Numbered from the stretch's first letter, positions 44,298 to 53,463 are shown. The stretch: 56,119 nucleotides of DNA from Crocinitomicaceae bacterium (GCA_023262855.1 JALQYQ010000059.1:1-56119), one strand, 5' to 3'. Notes: generated by a model from the sequence alone, not told the origin. Program-made: numbers and translations.

Positions 44298-45254
44298 TTA
44301 GTGTGATAATTTTATTCGTACGAAGTCATAAACCAAATAAGATAATGCCTTTCCAACTATTTTCTCCTCCTGGATAGAGATTGGTGCTCCTTCTGGAAGA
44401 TGCAAGTATGCAATGTTTTTTGTTTTTGCACAGGTCTGAATGTATGCTCTTGCTTCGTCAATTGTCCAGCCACTTGGTGAAAAAGCTGAACTCGGCATAT
44501 ATGCAATCGCATCTAAATCTAGTTCAAAACCAATGGAATGTCTCATCTCTGAAATTTCAGTTTGAAGATCCTTTAAAAGCTGTGTTCGATTTGTTAAGTA
44601 ATTGTCGTAAAATGTGAAGTTGCAGTTTTCGTTTTTTAGAAAATCTAGTATGAAGGTGCTGTTGTAGCCCATGTGTAAACCTAGAACCGTGTATTTTTCG
44701 ATGAAATCGTATTTTAGAGCATAAGAGAAAGGGTTTCCGCTATGTCTTCCTTCTAATGCTCGACAATCTGCATGAGGGTCTAGGTTGATTACATCTATTT
44801 TTGATGCTTTTGTTGAGTGCGATGCTTTAATTATAGGATACGCATTGTTGTGTCCGCCGCCAATTATAATTGGAATAATAGAATCATTACTGTGTTCTAT
44901 AATTGTTTGTGAAACAAGAGCGTCTAGCTCTTCAATGGCGATCCTGCCATTTTCAATTGAGGTAAAATCACTTTTTTGCCTGATTGTGCCTATAAAACAA
45001 ATTTCATGTCCTGAAAGAAATTGGTTGGATTGAATATTAACAAATCGTTTGATAAAACTCAAGAATCCATTTTCTGCGCCTGCTAATCCAAGATTAGATT
45101 GAGGACCAATGCTTTCTTCAATTCCTAGCAGGATGAATTTTGTTTCATTGGTAACTGTAGTTTGAATCGTTTGTCCCAACTTAAGTTCACCTTCTCGGAT
45201 GGATGTCCAATTCAAAAGTTGATCATTTGCTGCTGGATAAAATTGAAAATTCAT
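44298..45254 (-). CDS. arginase/formimidoylglutamase family hydrolase
   Basis: A 318-residue ureohydrolase-fold protein. Metal-binding segments: IIGGGHNNAYP (corresponding to GGDHS), NLDPHADCRALEGRHSGNPFSYAL (DxHxD type, about 156-179) and FELDLDAIAYMPSSAFSPSGW (DxD, corresponding to SFDIDSLDP). The substituted first motif and the HSGNPF segment fit the formimidoylglutamase-like branch common in Bacteroidota, rather than arginase. No histidine-utilisation genes are adjacent, so the substrate is open. It lies 36 nt from the membrane patatin and 5 nt from the thioesterase gene upstream, so the three may form an operon. Confidence 0.83.
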   Translation of the reverse strand: MNFQFYPAANDQLLNWTSIREGELKLGQTIQTTVTNETKFILLGIEESIGPQSNLGLAGAENGFLSFIKRFVNIQSNQFLSGHEICFIGTIRQKSDFTSIENGRIAIEELDALVSQTIIEHSNDSIIPIIIGGGHNNAYPIIKASHSTKASKIDVINLDPHADCRALEGRHSGNPFSYALKYDFIEKYTVLGLHMGYNSTFILDFLKNENCNFTFYDNYLTNRTQLLKDLQTEISEMRHSIGFELDLDAIAYMPSSAFSPSGWTIDEARAYIQTCAKTKNIAYLHLPEGAPISIQEEKIVGKALSYLVYDFVRIKLSH

Positions 45255-45259
45255 GGTTC

Positions 45260-45670
45260 TTAAATTGATTCAAATAATGCTGAGAAGTTTGCAGGGGCTT
45301 GCGTGGGACGCATGGTTGTTTTATCAACAAATACAAGTGTTGTTTCTGCTTTGCTAATAATGTTTCCTTTTTCGTTGCTTAATTCATAGGTAAAATAAAT
45401 GCGCGCACCTTTGATTGCTGTAATTTCTGTTTTCACCGTTAATAAGTCATCATAAAACGCTGGCGAAAGATATTTAACAGAAAATTCTGATACTGGCAAC
45501 ATTACACCTTGTTCTTCTAAAGCTTTGTAGCTCATTCCGAGTGACCTTAACGCCTCGACTCTTCCTACTTCAAAGTATTGCGCATAATTTCCGTAATAAC
45601 AATATCCCATTTGATCAGTTTCGCCATAACGAACTCTGATTTCTGTTGTATTTATAAATGGAATTTTCAT
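45260..45670 (-). CDS. acyl-CoA thioesterase (4HBT/YbgC family)
   Basis: A 136-residue hotdog-fold thioesterase. The 4HBT signature is clear: VRYGETDQMGYCYYGNYAQYFEVGRVEAL (about 13-41), with the catalytic Asp in TDQMG and the Tyr/Asn positions following. The rest (KYLSPAFYDDLLTVKTEI, FTYELSNEKGNII, AETTLVFVDKTT) is standard. The family hydrolyses acyl-CoA thioesters and YbgC-type members interact with envelope lipid synthesis; the exact substrate is not predicted. It is the first gene of a leftward group with the arginase-family and membrane patatin genes. Confidence 0.9.
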   Translation of the reverse strand: MKIPFINTTEIRVRYGETDQMGYCYYGNYAQYFEVGRVEALRSLGMSYKALEEQGVMLPVSEFSVKYLSPAFYDDLLTVKTEITAIKGARIYFTYELSNEKGNIISKAETTLVFVDKTTMRPTQAPANFSALFESI

Positions 45671-46015
45671 AAAGTGCTTGAATTTTACTCAAATGTAAAA
45701 ATTATCCCCATGGTATTGTTTATTTCTGCTTTAAAAAGGTTATTTTCGTTAAGTGTTGATAAGGTTAAAAAATCAACAAAATAGTAGAGATTTAAGTAAA
45801 AAGTACTAGATTGTTTGCTGTGAGAGAGTTAGCATTTTATTTCAACGAATTTGTTAATGTACATGTAAAACTTTTTTAAAAATCAACCCCTTTTCAACTT
45901 TTTTTTTAACTTTTTTATGTAAATATTTGTCATCACAGAAAAGGACCCGATAAAAAACTGAAATTTCAGTCTACGATAAAAAACAAAATAACCATTAACT
46001 AAAAAAAGAGTATCA
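45671..46015. promoter_or_regulatory. 345-bp region between thioesterase gene and dnaA
   Basis: This region is very AT-rich with no gene. Near dnaA is a perfect 14-bp palindrome ACTGAAATTTCAGT (45957-45970), flanked by direct copies of CGATAAAAAAC at 45948-45958 and 45974-45984. One DnaA-box-like nonamer, TGTTGATAA (45754-45762; reverse TTATCAACA, one mismatch from TTATCCACA), is present. An imperfect -7 box AATATTTG lies near 45922. These could be the dnaA promoter and control sites; I cannot establish an origin from one box. Confidence 0.5.
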
Positions 46016-47446
46016 ATGAGTAATAGTCACGAAATCGTATGGAGCGCGTGTTTAAAAGTGATCAAAGACAATATTTCTTTGCAAGCATTTAAGACGTGGT
46101 TTGAGCCGATTATCCCTGTTAAATTAGAGGACAATGTGTTGACAATTCAAGTTCCATCCCATTTTTTCTATGAATGGTTGGAGGAGAATTATATTACTTT
46201 GTTGAAAAAGGTTGTTAAAAAGGAACTTGGAGCAGAAGGAACTTTAGAATATAGTATTGTTATGGAGAATAACACAACTAATTCAACTCCTTACACAGTT
46301 AAATTGCCAGCATTAAACAAGCGTTCATTGAAAAATGCTCCTGTTACAATGCCTTTGAATTTAAGTGAGAATCAAATACGCAATCCGTTTATTATTCCTG
46401 GATTGAAAAAAGTGAATGTTGATTCAAATTTGAATCCTTCTTACTCTTTTGAAAATTTCATGGAAGGCGATTGCAATCGTTTAGCACGTGCTTCTGGTTA
46501 TGCTGTGGCAAACAAACCTGGTGGAACAGCTTTCAATCCGTTATTAATATATGGTGGAGTAGGTTTGGGTAAGACGCATTTGGCGCATGCTATTGGTATT
46601 GCAATTAAAAATCAATTTCCGAATAAAACTGTTTTGTACGTCGGATCTGAAAAATTTGCACACCAATTTATTGATGCAATTAAGAATCAAACAACAAATG
46701 ATTTTATTCACTTCTATCAAATGATTGATGTGTTGATCATTGATGATGTTCAATTCTTCTCAGGAAAAGAGAAAACGCAAGATGTATTCTTCCATATTTT
46801 CAATCACTTACACCAAAATGGTAAGCAGATTATTTTGACTTCTGATAAACCACCGGTGGAAATGCAAGGAATGGAGCAACGCCTTCTTTCTCGTTTCAAA
46901 TGGGGATTGTCAGCTGATTTAGGTACGCCAGACTTGGAAACCAGAATCGCTATTTTAGAAAAGAAAATGTACGGAAATGGTATTGAATTACCACGTGATG
47001 TTGTAGAATACTTGGCATATTCAATTAATACGAATGTGCGAGAAATGGAGGGTGCTTTAAACACCTTGTTGGCGCAAGCTTCATTGAATAAAAAAGCCAT
47101 TACTTTGGAATTAGCGAAGCAAATGGTTGACAAGTTCGTGAAAAACACAGCACGAGAAGTTTCTATCGAGTACATTCAAAAAGTGGTGTGTGATTATTTC
47201 GATTTACCAATTGAAATGTTGAAATCAAAAACACGAAAAAGAGAAGTTGTTCAAGCAAGACAAATTTCAATGTATTTCTCTAAAAAGATGACAAAATCGT
47301 CTTTGGCAAACATTGGAGCACATTGTGGTGGAAAAGATCACGCTACTGTGTTGCACGCTTGTAGAACAGTTATCAATCTTTCCGAAACGGATAAACAATT
47401 TAGAGTTTATCTAGAAGATTTAGAAAAGAAATTAACGATTCAATAA
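46016..47446 (+). CDS. dnaA: chromosomal replication initiator DnaA
   Basis: A 476-residue AAA+ initiator that binds oriC, melts DNA and recruits the helicase. Domain I (about 1-90; WSACLKVIKDNISLQAFKTWFEPI), a short linker, domain III with FENFMEGDCNRLA, Walker A GGVGLGKTH (about 180-188), Walker B DVLIIDDVQFF (about 240-250) and sensor FKWGLSADLGTPD; domain IV helix-turn-helix with the DnaA signature CGGKDHATVLHACRTV (about 437-452). Length is normal. It stands alone: dnaN, recF and gyrB do not follow, as usual in Bacteroidota. Its 5' region holds a palindrome between direct repeats, and a terminator follows. Confidence 0.97.
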   Translation: MSNSHEIVWSACLKVIKDNISLQAFKTWFEPIIPVKLEDNVLTIQVPSHFFYEWLEENYITLLKKVVKKELGAEGTLEYSIVMENNTTNSTPYTVKLPALNKRSLKNAPVTMPLNLSENQIRNPFIIPGLKKVNVDSNLNPSYSFENFMEGDCNRLARASGYAVANKPGGTAFNPLLIYGGVGLGKTHLAHAIGIAIKNQFPNKTVLYVGSEKFAHQFIDAIKNQTTNDFIHFYQMIDVLIIDDVQFFSGKEKTQDVFFHIFNHLHQNGKQIILTSDKPPVEMQGMEQRLLSRFKWGLSADLGTPDLETRIAILEKKMYGNGIELPRDVVEYLAYSINTNVREMEGALNTLLAQASLNKKAITLELAKQMVDKFVKNTAREVSIEYIQKVVCDYFDLPIEMLKSKTRKREVVQARQISMYFSKKMTKSSLANIGAHCGGKDHATVLHACRTVINLSETDKQFRVYLEDLEKKLTIQ

Positions 47447-47468
47447 GAAAAAATAATAAGTTAAAAAA

Positions 47469-47494
47469 GGTCATCTGAAAAGATGGCCTTTTTT
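47469..47494 (+). terminator. rho-independent terminator of dnaA
   Basis: An 8-bp stem GGTCATCT / AGATGGCC (one wobble) with a GAAA tetraloop (47469-47488), then T6, 22 nt after the dnaA stop. Confidence 0.88.
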
Positions 47495-47615
47495 GTTGGG
47501 TGAGTATTTATTAAATTCTTATGCTTGATTGAAATAGATTTGTGGAATTAATAGACATTTGCGAGTCTCTACACTAAAACCAAACAAAATAAATATAACA
47601 CAGAAAAGTAATGAT

Positions 47616-47646
47616 ATTAAAAAAGCCCCGAATAAATCGGAGCTTT
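47616..47646 (-). terminator. rho-independent terminator of the glycine-rich T9SS gene
   Basis: On the minus strand the hairpin AAAGC-CCGA / TCGG-GCTTT, with one mismatch and a 5-nt loop (47622-47646), is followed by a run of T. It lies 22 nt after the stop of the secreted-protein gene. Confidence 0.75.
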
Positions 47647-47668
47647 GATAATTTATTATTTTAAAATC

Positions 47669-50554
47669 CTATTCTTTCATTAAACGATTAGTAAATACTT
47701 TGGTAGATGTTGCTAAGTTTATAATATAAAGACCGTTTGAATAATCAGTCAAATCAATTGAATAATTATTAGAACCTTTTTTACAAATAACCTCTTTTGT
47801 AAACATTACGAATCCTTTTGAATCGCTTACCGTTAATAAAGCAATTTCATTGTGGTAGCAATTGAATACCAATTCTGTTTTATTGCTTGTTGGATTTGGG
47901 AATAAGGTAAGTTTATCATTGTCCTCACTTAATACATTTATTGTTTTAATTTCAGAATACTTAAATTTACCATCAATATCTGTTTGTTTCAAACGATAAT
48001 ATGTAACTCCTGATTCAACGTTCGGGTCGTATGCATAATAATCAGAGGAGTAATTAGTAGTTCCTGCACCATCGACAATTGCTAATTCAGAATAGTCTAT
48101 TCCATTTTTTGATTTTTCAATTGTGAAATAATCATTGTTTCGTTCAGATTCTGTTCTCCAATGTAAATCAGCACCTTTTTCTTCAATATTATAGGTTGCT
48201 TCAAAAATAGAGAGTTCTACAGGAAGTACAACACAATCTAAAGATGCTCCACCAGCAATTACAGGGAAACTTAAGGTGTATCCTGCACCGGTTGGTGTCC
48301 ATTCGTCAATCATAATATAGTATTCTTCTCCAGCAATAACGTTTAGGCGATTAATAAATTTGTCACCTGTAACGTCTTCTGAATTATCTCCTGTGGTTCC
48401 AACAGCTCCTGTATTTCCAGTACCTCCTGAATCTGTACAGCGAATTGGAGATCCTAATGCGCCACAAGTAACGTTCGGTCCGTATATCGCCATGTCGTAG
48501 TCATCTGTTGCAACAGTTGGAGTGACTAAAATATCCAGAGGTCCCGTAGTAGCTGCCTTTATTTTGTACCAGTTTGTGTGATTTTCTCCACCAGCCGGGC
48601 ACACAACACCCGAACATCCTTCTGCAACAATTCCAGGACCAGTCGAGTTTGATGAAATGGAAGCATTAGAACAAATACCTGTTGCATTGATACAATCATT
48701 GTTGTCTGTGCCAGAAGGACCTCCTGCGCAAGGAACTGTTTGTAAAACTGCACTCCATCCAGATGAAGTGACGCTTCCGTCGGATCTAAACCTGAAAGTC
48801 AAACAACCACTTGAATGAGATGAAGTGTAACTAAAAGGTACAGTCGGAGTACCTGAAATTCTTCCAGATGCATTTGCAGGTGGAGTTGTGAAAAAGGTAC
48901 TGTTTTGCGTTGGGCCATTTCCAATTGTTAAATAATCAAGAGTTGCTTCCGTATTAAATGCATTGAAAGTGACTTGCATGCATTGACCTGCTTGATCAGG
49001 ACAAAATACACGATAAATCCCTCCATTTAAGGCTGTTCCAATATTTGTAGAGTAATTTCCTGAAGGACCTCCATTGTCATAGTAATTATTCGGTCCTGAA
49101 GTTGAAACTAGACAAGAACCAACAAATTCATTTGCAATTCCCACGGTTGGATGAAGAAAGTCGCACGCAGGACAAGCGCCCCCACAATTCACTGTAACTA
49201 AAACATTGTCCGTAGAGTTTGAACATGGAGCATTTGCGATAGTCCAAGTAAGTGTGTAAGTTCCTACTCCACCTGCAGGAGTAAAAACTGCATTACTTAA
49301 GGCAGTGTTACTGAATTGTGCAGAGGATGTGCTAGGACCACTTATAACAGACCATGTTCCTGTTCCGATTGCCGGTGTATTTGCAGCAAGTGTTGCAGTA
49401 CTGCCGATACAAATACTTTGATCCGAGCCAGCAGCTGAAGTTGTTGGGGCAGCAACAATTGTAACCTGCACTTGATTTGAGGCTTGAGATTGTGTTGCGG
49501 CGGTTTGTCCACAAGTTGGAGCATAAGAAACACAGAAATAATAGAGAGTACTTGCTATTGCATTTTGCGGTGTCAAAGTTGAAGAAGTTTGACCTGGTAA
49601 CAATGTTGCTGTTGCAATAGTATTGTTGTTTAATAATGTGCTATACCATTGATATTGAATCGCTGCGCTACATCCTGCACCAGCAGTAGTAGTTGAAGCA
49701 GTCAAAACATTCGTAGGAGAGCCAACACAAACATTTTGAGATGCTGCTGGAGTGATTGTTGTTGCGGATGGACAAACAGGAGCTGAGGCAGTGATAATGA
49801 TTCGTCCATTTGCGCCATTCCCACCTGTGCGAGCACCTATACCGTTATTGTCACCTGAACCTCCGCCTCCGCCACCTGGAGCATTTGCATTAGATCCATT
49901 AACATCCACGGCTCCTCCATTTCCGCCGTCTCCTCCACCTACTGGAGCAATTCCTCCTGCACCGGGACCACCTGTTCCACCACCAGTAGCATTTGCTCCA
50001 TTTGTTCCATTGGCGCCAGTTCCGGCAGATGAGCCGCCACCTCCACCACGGCCATTACTACCATTGTTTCCGTTACCACCAGTACCACCAACGAAAGTAA
50101 TGCTTCCAATTCCAATGACGCCACCGTTTCCGCCAAGTCCACCATTCATACCATTGTTAGATGGGGCGATTCCTCCAGAACCACCATTTGCAAGAATTGT
50201 AGCAGGTGATATAAACCAAGAATTTCCTCCGTTCGCACCATTGTTGTCGCCAACACCGCCGGCTCCACCAGTACCAACAGTAACAGTATAAGAAGTACTT
50301 GGAGTAACTGTAATGTATGACTCGCTGTAACCTCCGCCACCACCTGCTCCAGCACCGTCTGTTGCTTGATTATTTCCTGCACCCCCTCCTCCAGCGCCCC
50401 AAACTTGGACGCGAAGACAAGTAACACCAGCACCTGTTGTGTATGTACCTGATGAATTAAATGTTGTTTGAGCAAACGAAAATAAACTTATTACGGTAGA
50501 AATTAGAAAAATCCCACTTTTTAAGAATTTTATATTAATTGGAAATGCTTTCAT
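47669..50554 (-). CDS. glycine-rich mosaic surface protein with T9SS sorting domain
   Basis: A 961-residue secreted protein. In order: a signal peptide ending FSFAQ; a glycine-rich domain (about 30-260; VQVWGAGGGGAGNN, GNGGVIGIGSI, RGGGGGSSAGTGA); two Ig/PKD-like repeats (about 270-455; SICIGSTATLAANTP, GVGTYTLTWTI); a CUB-like cysteine-containing domain (about 465-610); a further beta domain with CSNASISSNSTGPGIVAEGC (about 620-770); and an extended T9SS C-terminal domain (LPVELSIFEA then WRTESERNNDYFTIEKS, ending LFPNPTSNKTELVF). The glycine-rich block resembles the lid/adhesin-type domains of other Flavobacteriia surface proteins. Likely an adhesin or matrix protein; the specific role is unknown. 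The small gene upstream is only 11 nt away. Confidence 0.88.
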   Translation of the reverse strand: MKAFPINIKFLKSGIFLISTVISLFSFAQTTFNSSGTYTTGAGVTCLRVQVWGAGGGGAGNNQATDGAGAGGGGGYSESYITVTPSTSYTVTVGTGGAGGVGDNNGANGGNSWFISPATILANGGSGGIAPSNNGMNGGLGGNGGVIGIGSITFVGGTGGNGNNGSNGRGGGGGSSAGTGANGTNGANATGGGTGGPGAGGIAPVGGGDGGNGGAVDVNGSNANAPGGGGGGSGDNNGIGARTGGNGANGRIIITASAPVCPSATTITPAASQNVCVGSPTNVLTASTTTAGAGCSAAIQYQWYSTLLNNNTIATATLLPGQTSSTLTPQNAIASTLYYFCVSYAPTCGQTAATQSQASNQVQVTIVAAPTTSAAGSDQSICIGSTATLAANTPAIGTGTWSVISGPSTSSAQFSNTALSNAVFTPAGGVGTYTLTWTIANAPCSNSTDNVLVTVNCGGACPACDFLHPTVGIANEFVGSCLVSTSGPNNYYDNGGPSGNYSTNIGTALNGGIYRVFCPDQAGQCMQVTFNAFNTEATLDYLTIGNGPTQNSTFFTTPPANASGRISGTPTVPFSYTSSHSSGCLTFRFRSDGSVTSSGWSAVLQTVPCAGGPSGTDNNDCINATGICSNASISSNSTGPGIVAEGCSGVVCPAGGENHTNWYKIKAATTGPLDILVTPTVATDDYDMAIYGPNVTCGALGSPIRCTDSGGTGNTGAVGTTGDNSEDVTGDKFINRLNVIAGEEYYIMIDEWTPTGAGYTLSFPVIAGGASLDCVVLPVELSIFEATYNIEEKGADLHWRTESERNNDYFTIEKSKNGIDYSELAIVDGAGTTNYSSDYYAYDPNVESGVTYYRLKQTDIDGKFKYSEIKTINVLSEDNDKLTLFPNPTSNKTELVFNCYHNEIALLTVSDSKGFVMFTKEVICKKGSNNYSIDLTDYSNGLYIINLATSTKVFTNRLMKE

Positions 50555-50565
50555 ATTGAACAGAA

Positions 50566-50892
50566 TTAGTTTTCTCTTGTTTGATTGAGTGAAATTCGTT
50601 TTGTTTTTCTAGCGATTGCTTTATCAATTGAGAAAAGAATAATGATTTTTTCAGTTGAATCATCTGAAATCTCAACATCTTGGTTTTGTAATCTAAGATG
50701 TTCATATTGCTCTAGATTTATTAAAGTCAAAATAGAACTGTCACCATTAACGAAGGTGTAATCCTTAAGTTCATAATCTAATTGATAACGTTCAATGTTC
50801 GTTGGAATATGAATGGGTGTCATTTTGCGTTCTGTCTGTCCAAACGAAACAGAACTCCATAGCAAAGGAATAAAAAGGTATAAATACCGCAT
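50566..50892 (-). CDS. small exported protein upstream of the glycine-rich gene
   Basis: A 108-residue exported protein with signal peptide MRYLYLFIPLLWSSVSFG. The mature part (QTERKMTPIHIPTNIERYQLDYELKDYTFVNGDSS, then INLEQYEHLRLQNQDVEI) has no domain I recognise, and ends with a basic tail IARKTKRISLNQTREN. It has a well-formed promoter upstream and lies 11 nt before the T9SS glycine-rich gene, so the two are co-transcribed and may act together on the surface, for example as partner or chaperone; this is inference. Confidence 0.75.
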   Translation of the reverse strand: MRYLYLFIPLLWSSVSFGQTERKMTPIHIPTNIERYQLDYELKDYTFVNGDSSILTLINLEQYEHLRLQNQDVEISDDSTEKIIILFSIDKAIARKTKRISLNQTREN

Positions 50893-50934
50893 AGTGGTTT
50901 CTATTATAATTGTTAATTTCTAGTATAATCGTCA

Positions 50935-50966
50935 CAAAGTTAAAGACTTAATGTTGATTTAACAAA
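50935..50966 (-). promoter_or_regulatory. full Bacteroidota promoter of the surface-protein pair
   Basis: On the minus strand TTTG (plus CAAA at 50963-50966), 20 nt, then TAACTTTG (plus 50935-50942). This is the TTTG-N19-21-TAnnTTTG consensus, about 42 nt before the ATG. Confidence 0.7.
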
Positions 50967-51097
50967 AAAATATTTTTCCCGACCTGTTTTCTTAATGTTA
51001 ATATTTAAACTTACTAGTCGTTATTTTGATAAAAAACAAACAAATTAAATAAAGAAACGTTAGCTAAATCGGTTTATATATAGAGTGTTGAAATTCC

Positions 51098-51994
51098 TTA
51101 GTTCTCAATGAATTTTAAAATTTCAGTCAAATAATTTGTGTATCCAAGAATGAATGGAGTGTCTTCATGATTACCTCCAGGAACACGTACAGCTGTTTTT
51201 GATGGTCCAGCATAGTTATTATAAACTAGCTCTCCATGCGTATGAATGCTTAAAAATGAATCCGCTTCTCCATGAATCCACAATAATGGAACGTTTACTT
51301 TCTTGATTTCTTCTGCATTATCAATTTTTACATTGACAAAATAACTTGCTGGAAACGACAATAAGGAGGCATCTTGAACCATTACTTCTGATGAAGCGAA
51401 AGGTGCTTCTAAAATTATTTTGGACGGAGACAGATGAAATGAAGATGGATTTCCTGCAACTTCACACGTTGGTGCAGTTCCTAATGAGAATCCAAATTGA
51501 ATTAAACGGTCGCTTGTTAATCCATTGTCTTTTAACCACTTTAATCCGCCATTCACTGATTCATACATGTTTGCTTCTGTTGGATTTCCTTCCGACAATC
51601 CGTAACCTGCATAGTCGACCATTAAAACTCCAAAACGGTATTTACCACCAAGATTTGCATATAATTTTTGTCGAGGCCAATAAAAGTCATTATGATCTGC
51701 GGTCCCATGACAATATAAAATAACCGTATCTGTTGCAATTTTTGCAAGATCACCTACGTAAATAGCCGAAATGTTTAATGTTTGCCCTTCTGAAACAATC
51801 GGATAATTGATAAAATGAATCATAGAATCAGCTACCGCATATTCGGGTCCAACATCTAAGGTTGTTCTGCCTTCGTAATTGTCTAATTTATATTCAGTTA
51901 TTGAATTATCATTGTTGAATAGAAAATCGTCTAATCGTTTGCGACACGAACTTAAAAGCAAGGTTGCAATTCCTAAAATATAAAGTGCTTTCAT
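51098..51994 (-). CDS. alpha/beta hydrolase lipoprotein
   Basis: A 298-residue lipoprotein (lipobox LLLSSCRKR) with an alpha/beta-hydrolase fold. The oxyanion segment is ILYCHGTADHNDFYW; a DYAGYGLSEG segment follows, then the nucleophile elbow FGFSLGTA (Ser about 172), with Asp in WIHGEADSFLSI and His in GGNHEDTPF. The layout resembles BAAT/serine-aminopeptidase-like hydrolases such as ABHD13/17 homologues. The substrate is unknown and the cellular site is probably the envelope. It lies 2 nt after the lipoprotein gene upstream, so the two are co-transcribed. Confidence 0.85.
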   Translation of the reverse strand: MKALYILGIATLLLSSCRKRLDDFLFNNDNSITEYKLDNYEGRTTLDVGPEYAVADSMIHFINYPIVSEGQTLNISAIYVGDLAKIATDTVILYCHGTADHNDFYWPRQKLYANLGGKYRFGVLMVDYAGYGLSEGNPTEANMYESVNGGLKWLKDNGLTSDRLIQFGFSLGTAPTCEVAGNPSSFHLSPSKIILEAPFASSEVMVQDASLLSFPASYFVNVKIDNAEEIKKVNVPLLWIHGEADSFLSIHTHGELVYNNYAGPSKTAVRVPGGNHEDTPFILGYTNYLTEILKFIEN

Positions 51995-51996
51995 TC

Positions 51997-52725
51997 TTAT
52001 AATTTATAAGTAATACCAAAATAAATTCCCATTGCGCCTTTTTTTCCAAAAGGACTTACATAATCCAAAACAATGTCTTGATTGGATTTATAAGGTGCGA
52101 GTAATTTAACCTCTAAGGTATAATTCCAATTATTCCGTTCGAAGGTGTGTCCAAATTGTGGACTAAAAATCATATGGTTTGTTTGTGGTTGATTGTGTGC
52201 TTTTGTTCTTTTTAAGTCGTACATACTCGAAAATCCAACATAAAAATTATTTGTCTTTTGTTTCTCTTTTCCTTTTGCATTTTCTTTCGATTTATTCCAA
52301 TAATCAAAATAGTAGTTCGCATCTAGTTGTGGGAAAAGGCGCTTGTTATTTTCGAATACATCGGAATAAAAATTTACGGCGGGACTAATTGAAATGCCCA
52401 TTGTAGCATTTTTATTTTTCCATAAATTTTGTGTTACACCTGCATCGAATTGAACCACTCCAAAAATAGCAGCGGTTGTATAACAATTGGCATAAATGGT
52501 TGTACTTGGTTTTAATCCATAACCATAACCCAGAGAAGTATAGGGAAGAGGTATAGTTGCAACTCCAGGAATTGTAGCCAACGGGCCACCAAATGAACCA
52601 CTAATTGCGTGTTGTTTGTGTTCAAGCGGTTTTACAAAACGCGATGGAGCGCAAGCACTTAGTATTACAATCGAAACCAACAAAAAAAGGCAAAATTGCT
52701 TTCGAATAAATTGAAATTCTCTCAT
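51997..52725 (-). CDS. envelope lipoprotein with predicted beta-barrel-like body
   Basis: A 242-residue exported lipoprotein (VSIVILSACAPSRF lipobox). The mature part has alternating aromatic/Gly strands (TSLGYGYGLKP, TMGISISPAVNF, NNFYVGFSSMYDL, MIFSPQFGHTF, WNYTLEVKLLAP, AMGIYFGITYKL), which suggests an outer-membrane beta-barrel, unusual for a lipidated protein. I recognise no family. It is co-transcribed with the hydrolase gene 2 nt downstream. Confidence 0.75.
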   Translation of the reverse strand: MREFQFIRKQFCLFLLVSIVILSACAPSRFVKPLEHKQHAISGSFGGPLATIPGVATIPLPYTSLGYGYGLKPSTTIYANCYTTAAIFGVVQFDAGVTQNLWKNKNATMGISISPAVNFYSDVFENNKRLFPQLDANYYFDYWNKSKENAKGKEKQKTNNFYVGFSSMYDLKRTKAHNQPQTNHMIFSPQFGHTFERNNWNYTLEVKLLAPYKSNQDIVLDYVSPFGKKGAMGIYFGITYKL

Positions 52726-52848
52726 GTTTTTCAGAAAAAGTTAAATAGAAAATGAAAGCCGAAATAGCCAGAAAATTGCTAACATTGCAAGGCTTTATCA
52801 AATTCTTACACAATCAAATTTACATAATTTAATTGCGAAATCAGTTTA

Positions 52849-53463
52849 TTGGAACAAAAAAGTACATATCGAACTTTATCAGCAATTTCAGAAGGAATCT
52901 ACAAAGAAAAAGGATCTAAGTTTATTGCTTTTGCAGTACCATGTTATACTGAAAAAGAAGCGAAAGAATATTTAGATACTTGGCGTAAAGAACATTGTCA
53001 ATCGCGCCATGTTTGTTATGCTTATCGCTTTGGAGTAGATCAAAAAGTGTTTCGTGCAAATGATGATGGTGAACCAAATAATTCAGCTGGTGCGCCAATT
53101 TTAGGACAAATTCAATCGTTTGATTTATCGAACATCTTAATCGGGGTTGTTCGGTATTTTGGAGGAACAAAATTGGGCGTAGGCGGATTGATTCATGCCT
53201 ATAAAACTGCTGCAAAAGAAGCAATAGAAAATGGGCAAATTTGTGAATTGGAAGTATTTGACTGGATTCGTGTCAATTTTGACTATGGTGCAATGCCAAG
53301 CGTGATGAATCTCTTGAAACAACATAATTTGGTAATGAAAGACCAAGTATTTGAAGAATCATGCACGCTTGTTGTGAATTTACCTTTGAATAAGTCCACA
53401 TTTATTCAAGAAGAATTAAAAGAAATAACGAATGTGGAAATTGAATCCCTGGGAATTTATTGA
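52849..53463 (+). CDS. YigZ/IMPACT family protein
   Basis: A 204-residue protein of the YigZ (IMPACT/UPF0029) family. Core motifs: SKFIAFAVPC near the N-terminus, ANDDGEPNNSAGAPILGQI (about 64-82), and VVRYFGGTKLGVGGLIHAY (about 99-117). The C-terminal DUF1949-like domain extends from about 125. It starts at TTG 52849: I find no in-frame ATG near the conserved N-terminus. The family may act in proteolysis or translation control; its function is not established in bacteria. It is followed 30 nt later by an M42-like peptidase. Confidence 0.88.
   Translation: MEQKSTYRTLSAISEGIYKEKGSKFIAFAVPCYTEKEAKEYLDTWRKEHCQSRHVCYAYRFGVDQKVFRANDDGEPNNSAGAPILGQIQSFDLSNILIGVVRYFGGTKLGVGGLIHAYKTAAKEAIENGQICELEVFDWIRVNFDYGAMPSVMNLLKQHNLVMKDQVFEESCTLVVNLPLNKSTFIQEELKEITNVEIESLGIY

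Noticed and set aside
45671..46015. A chromosomal origin (oriC) next to dnaA.
   Set aside because: Only one DnaA-box-like nonamer (one mismatch) is seen, with no cluster; AT-richness alone is not evidence. GC-skew over the whole chromosome would be needed.
49752..50291. A long proline-rich frame on the plus strand (about 179 codons).
   Set aside because: It is the antisense shadow of the glycine-rich domain: Gly codons GGN read in reverse give Pro codons. The minus-strand protein has a signal peptide and T9SS tail, and this frame has neither.
49780..50420. Dense imperfect repeats that could look like a CRISPR or satellite array.
   Set aside because: They are codon-level repeats of the glycine-rich domain, irregular in length, with no constant repeat/spacer pattern, and the frame stays open.
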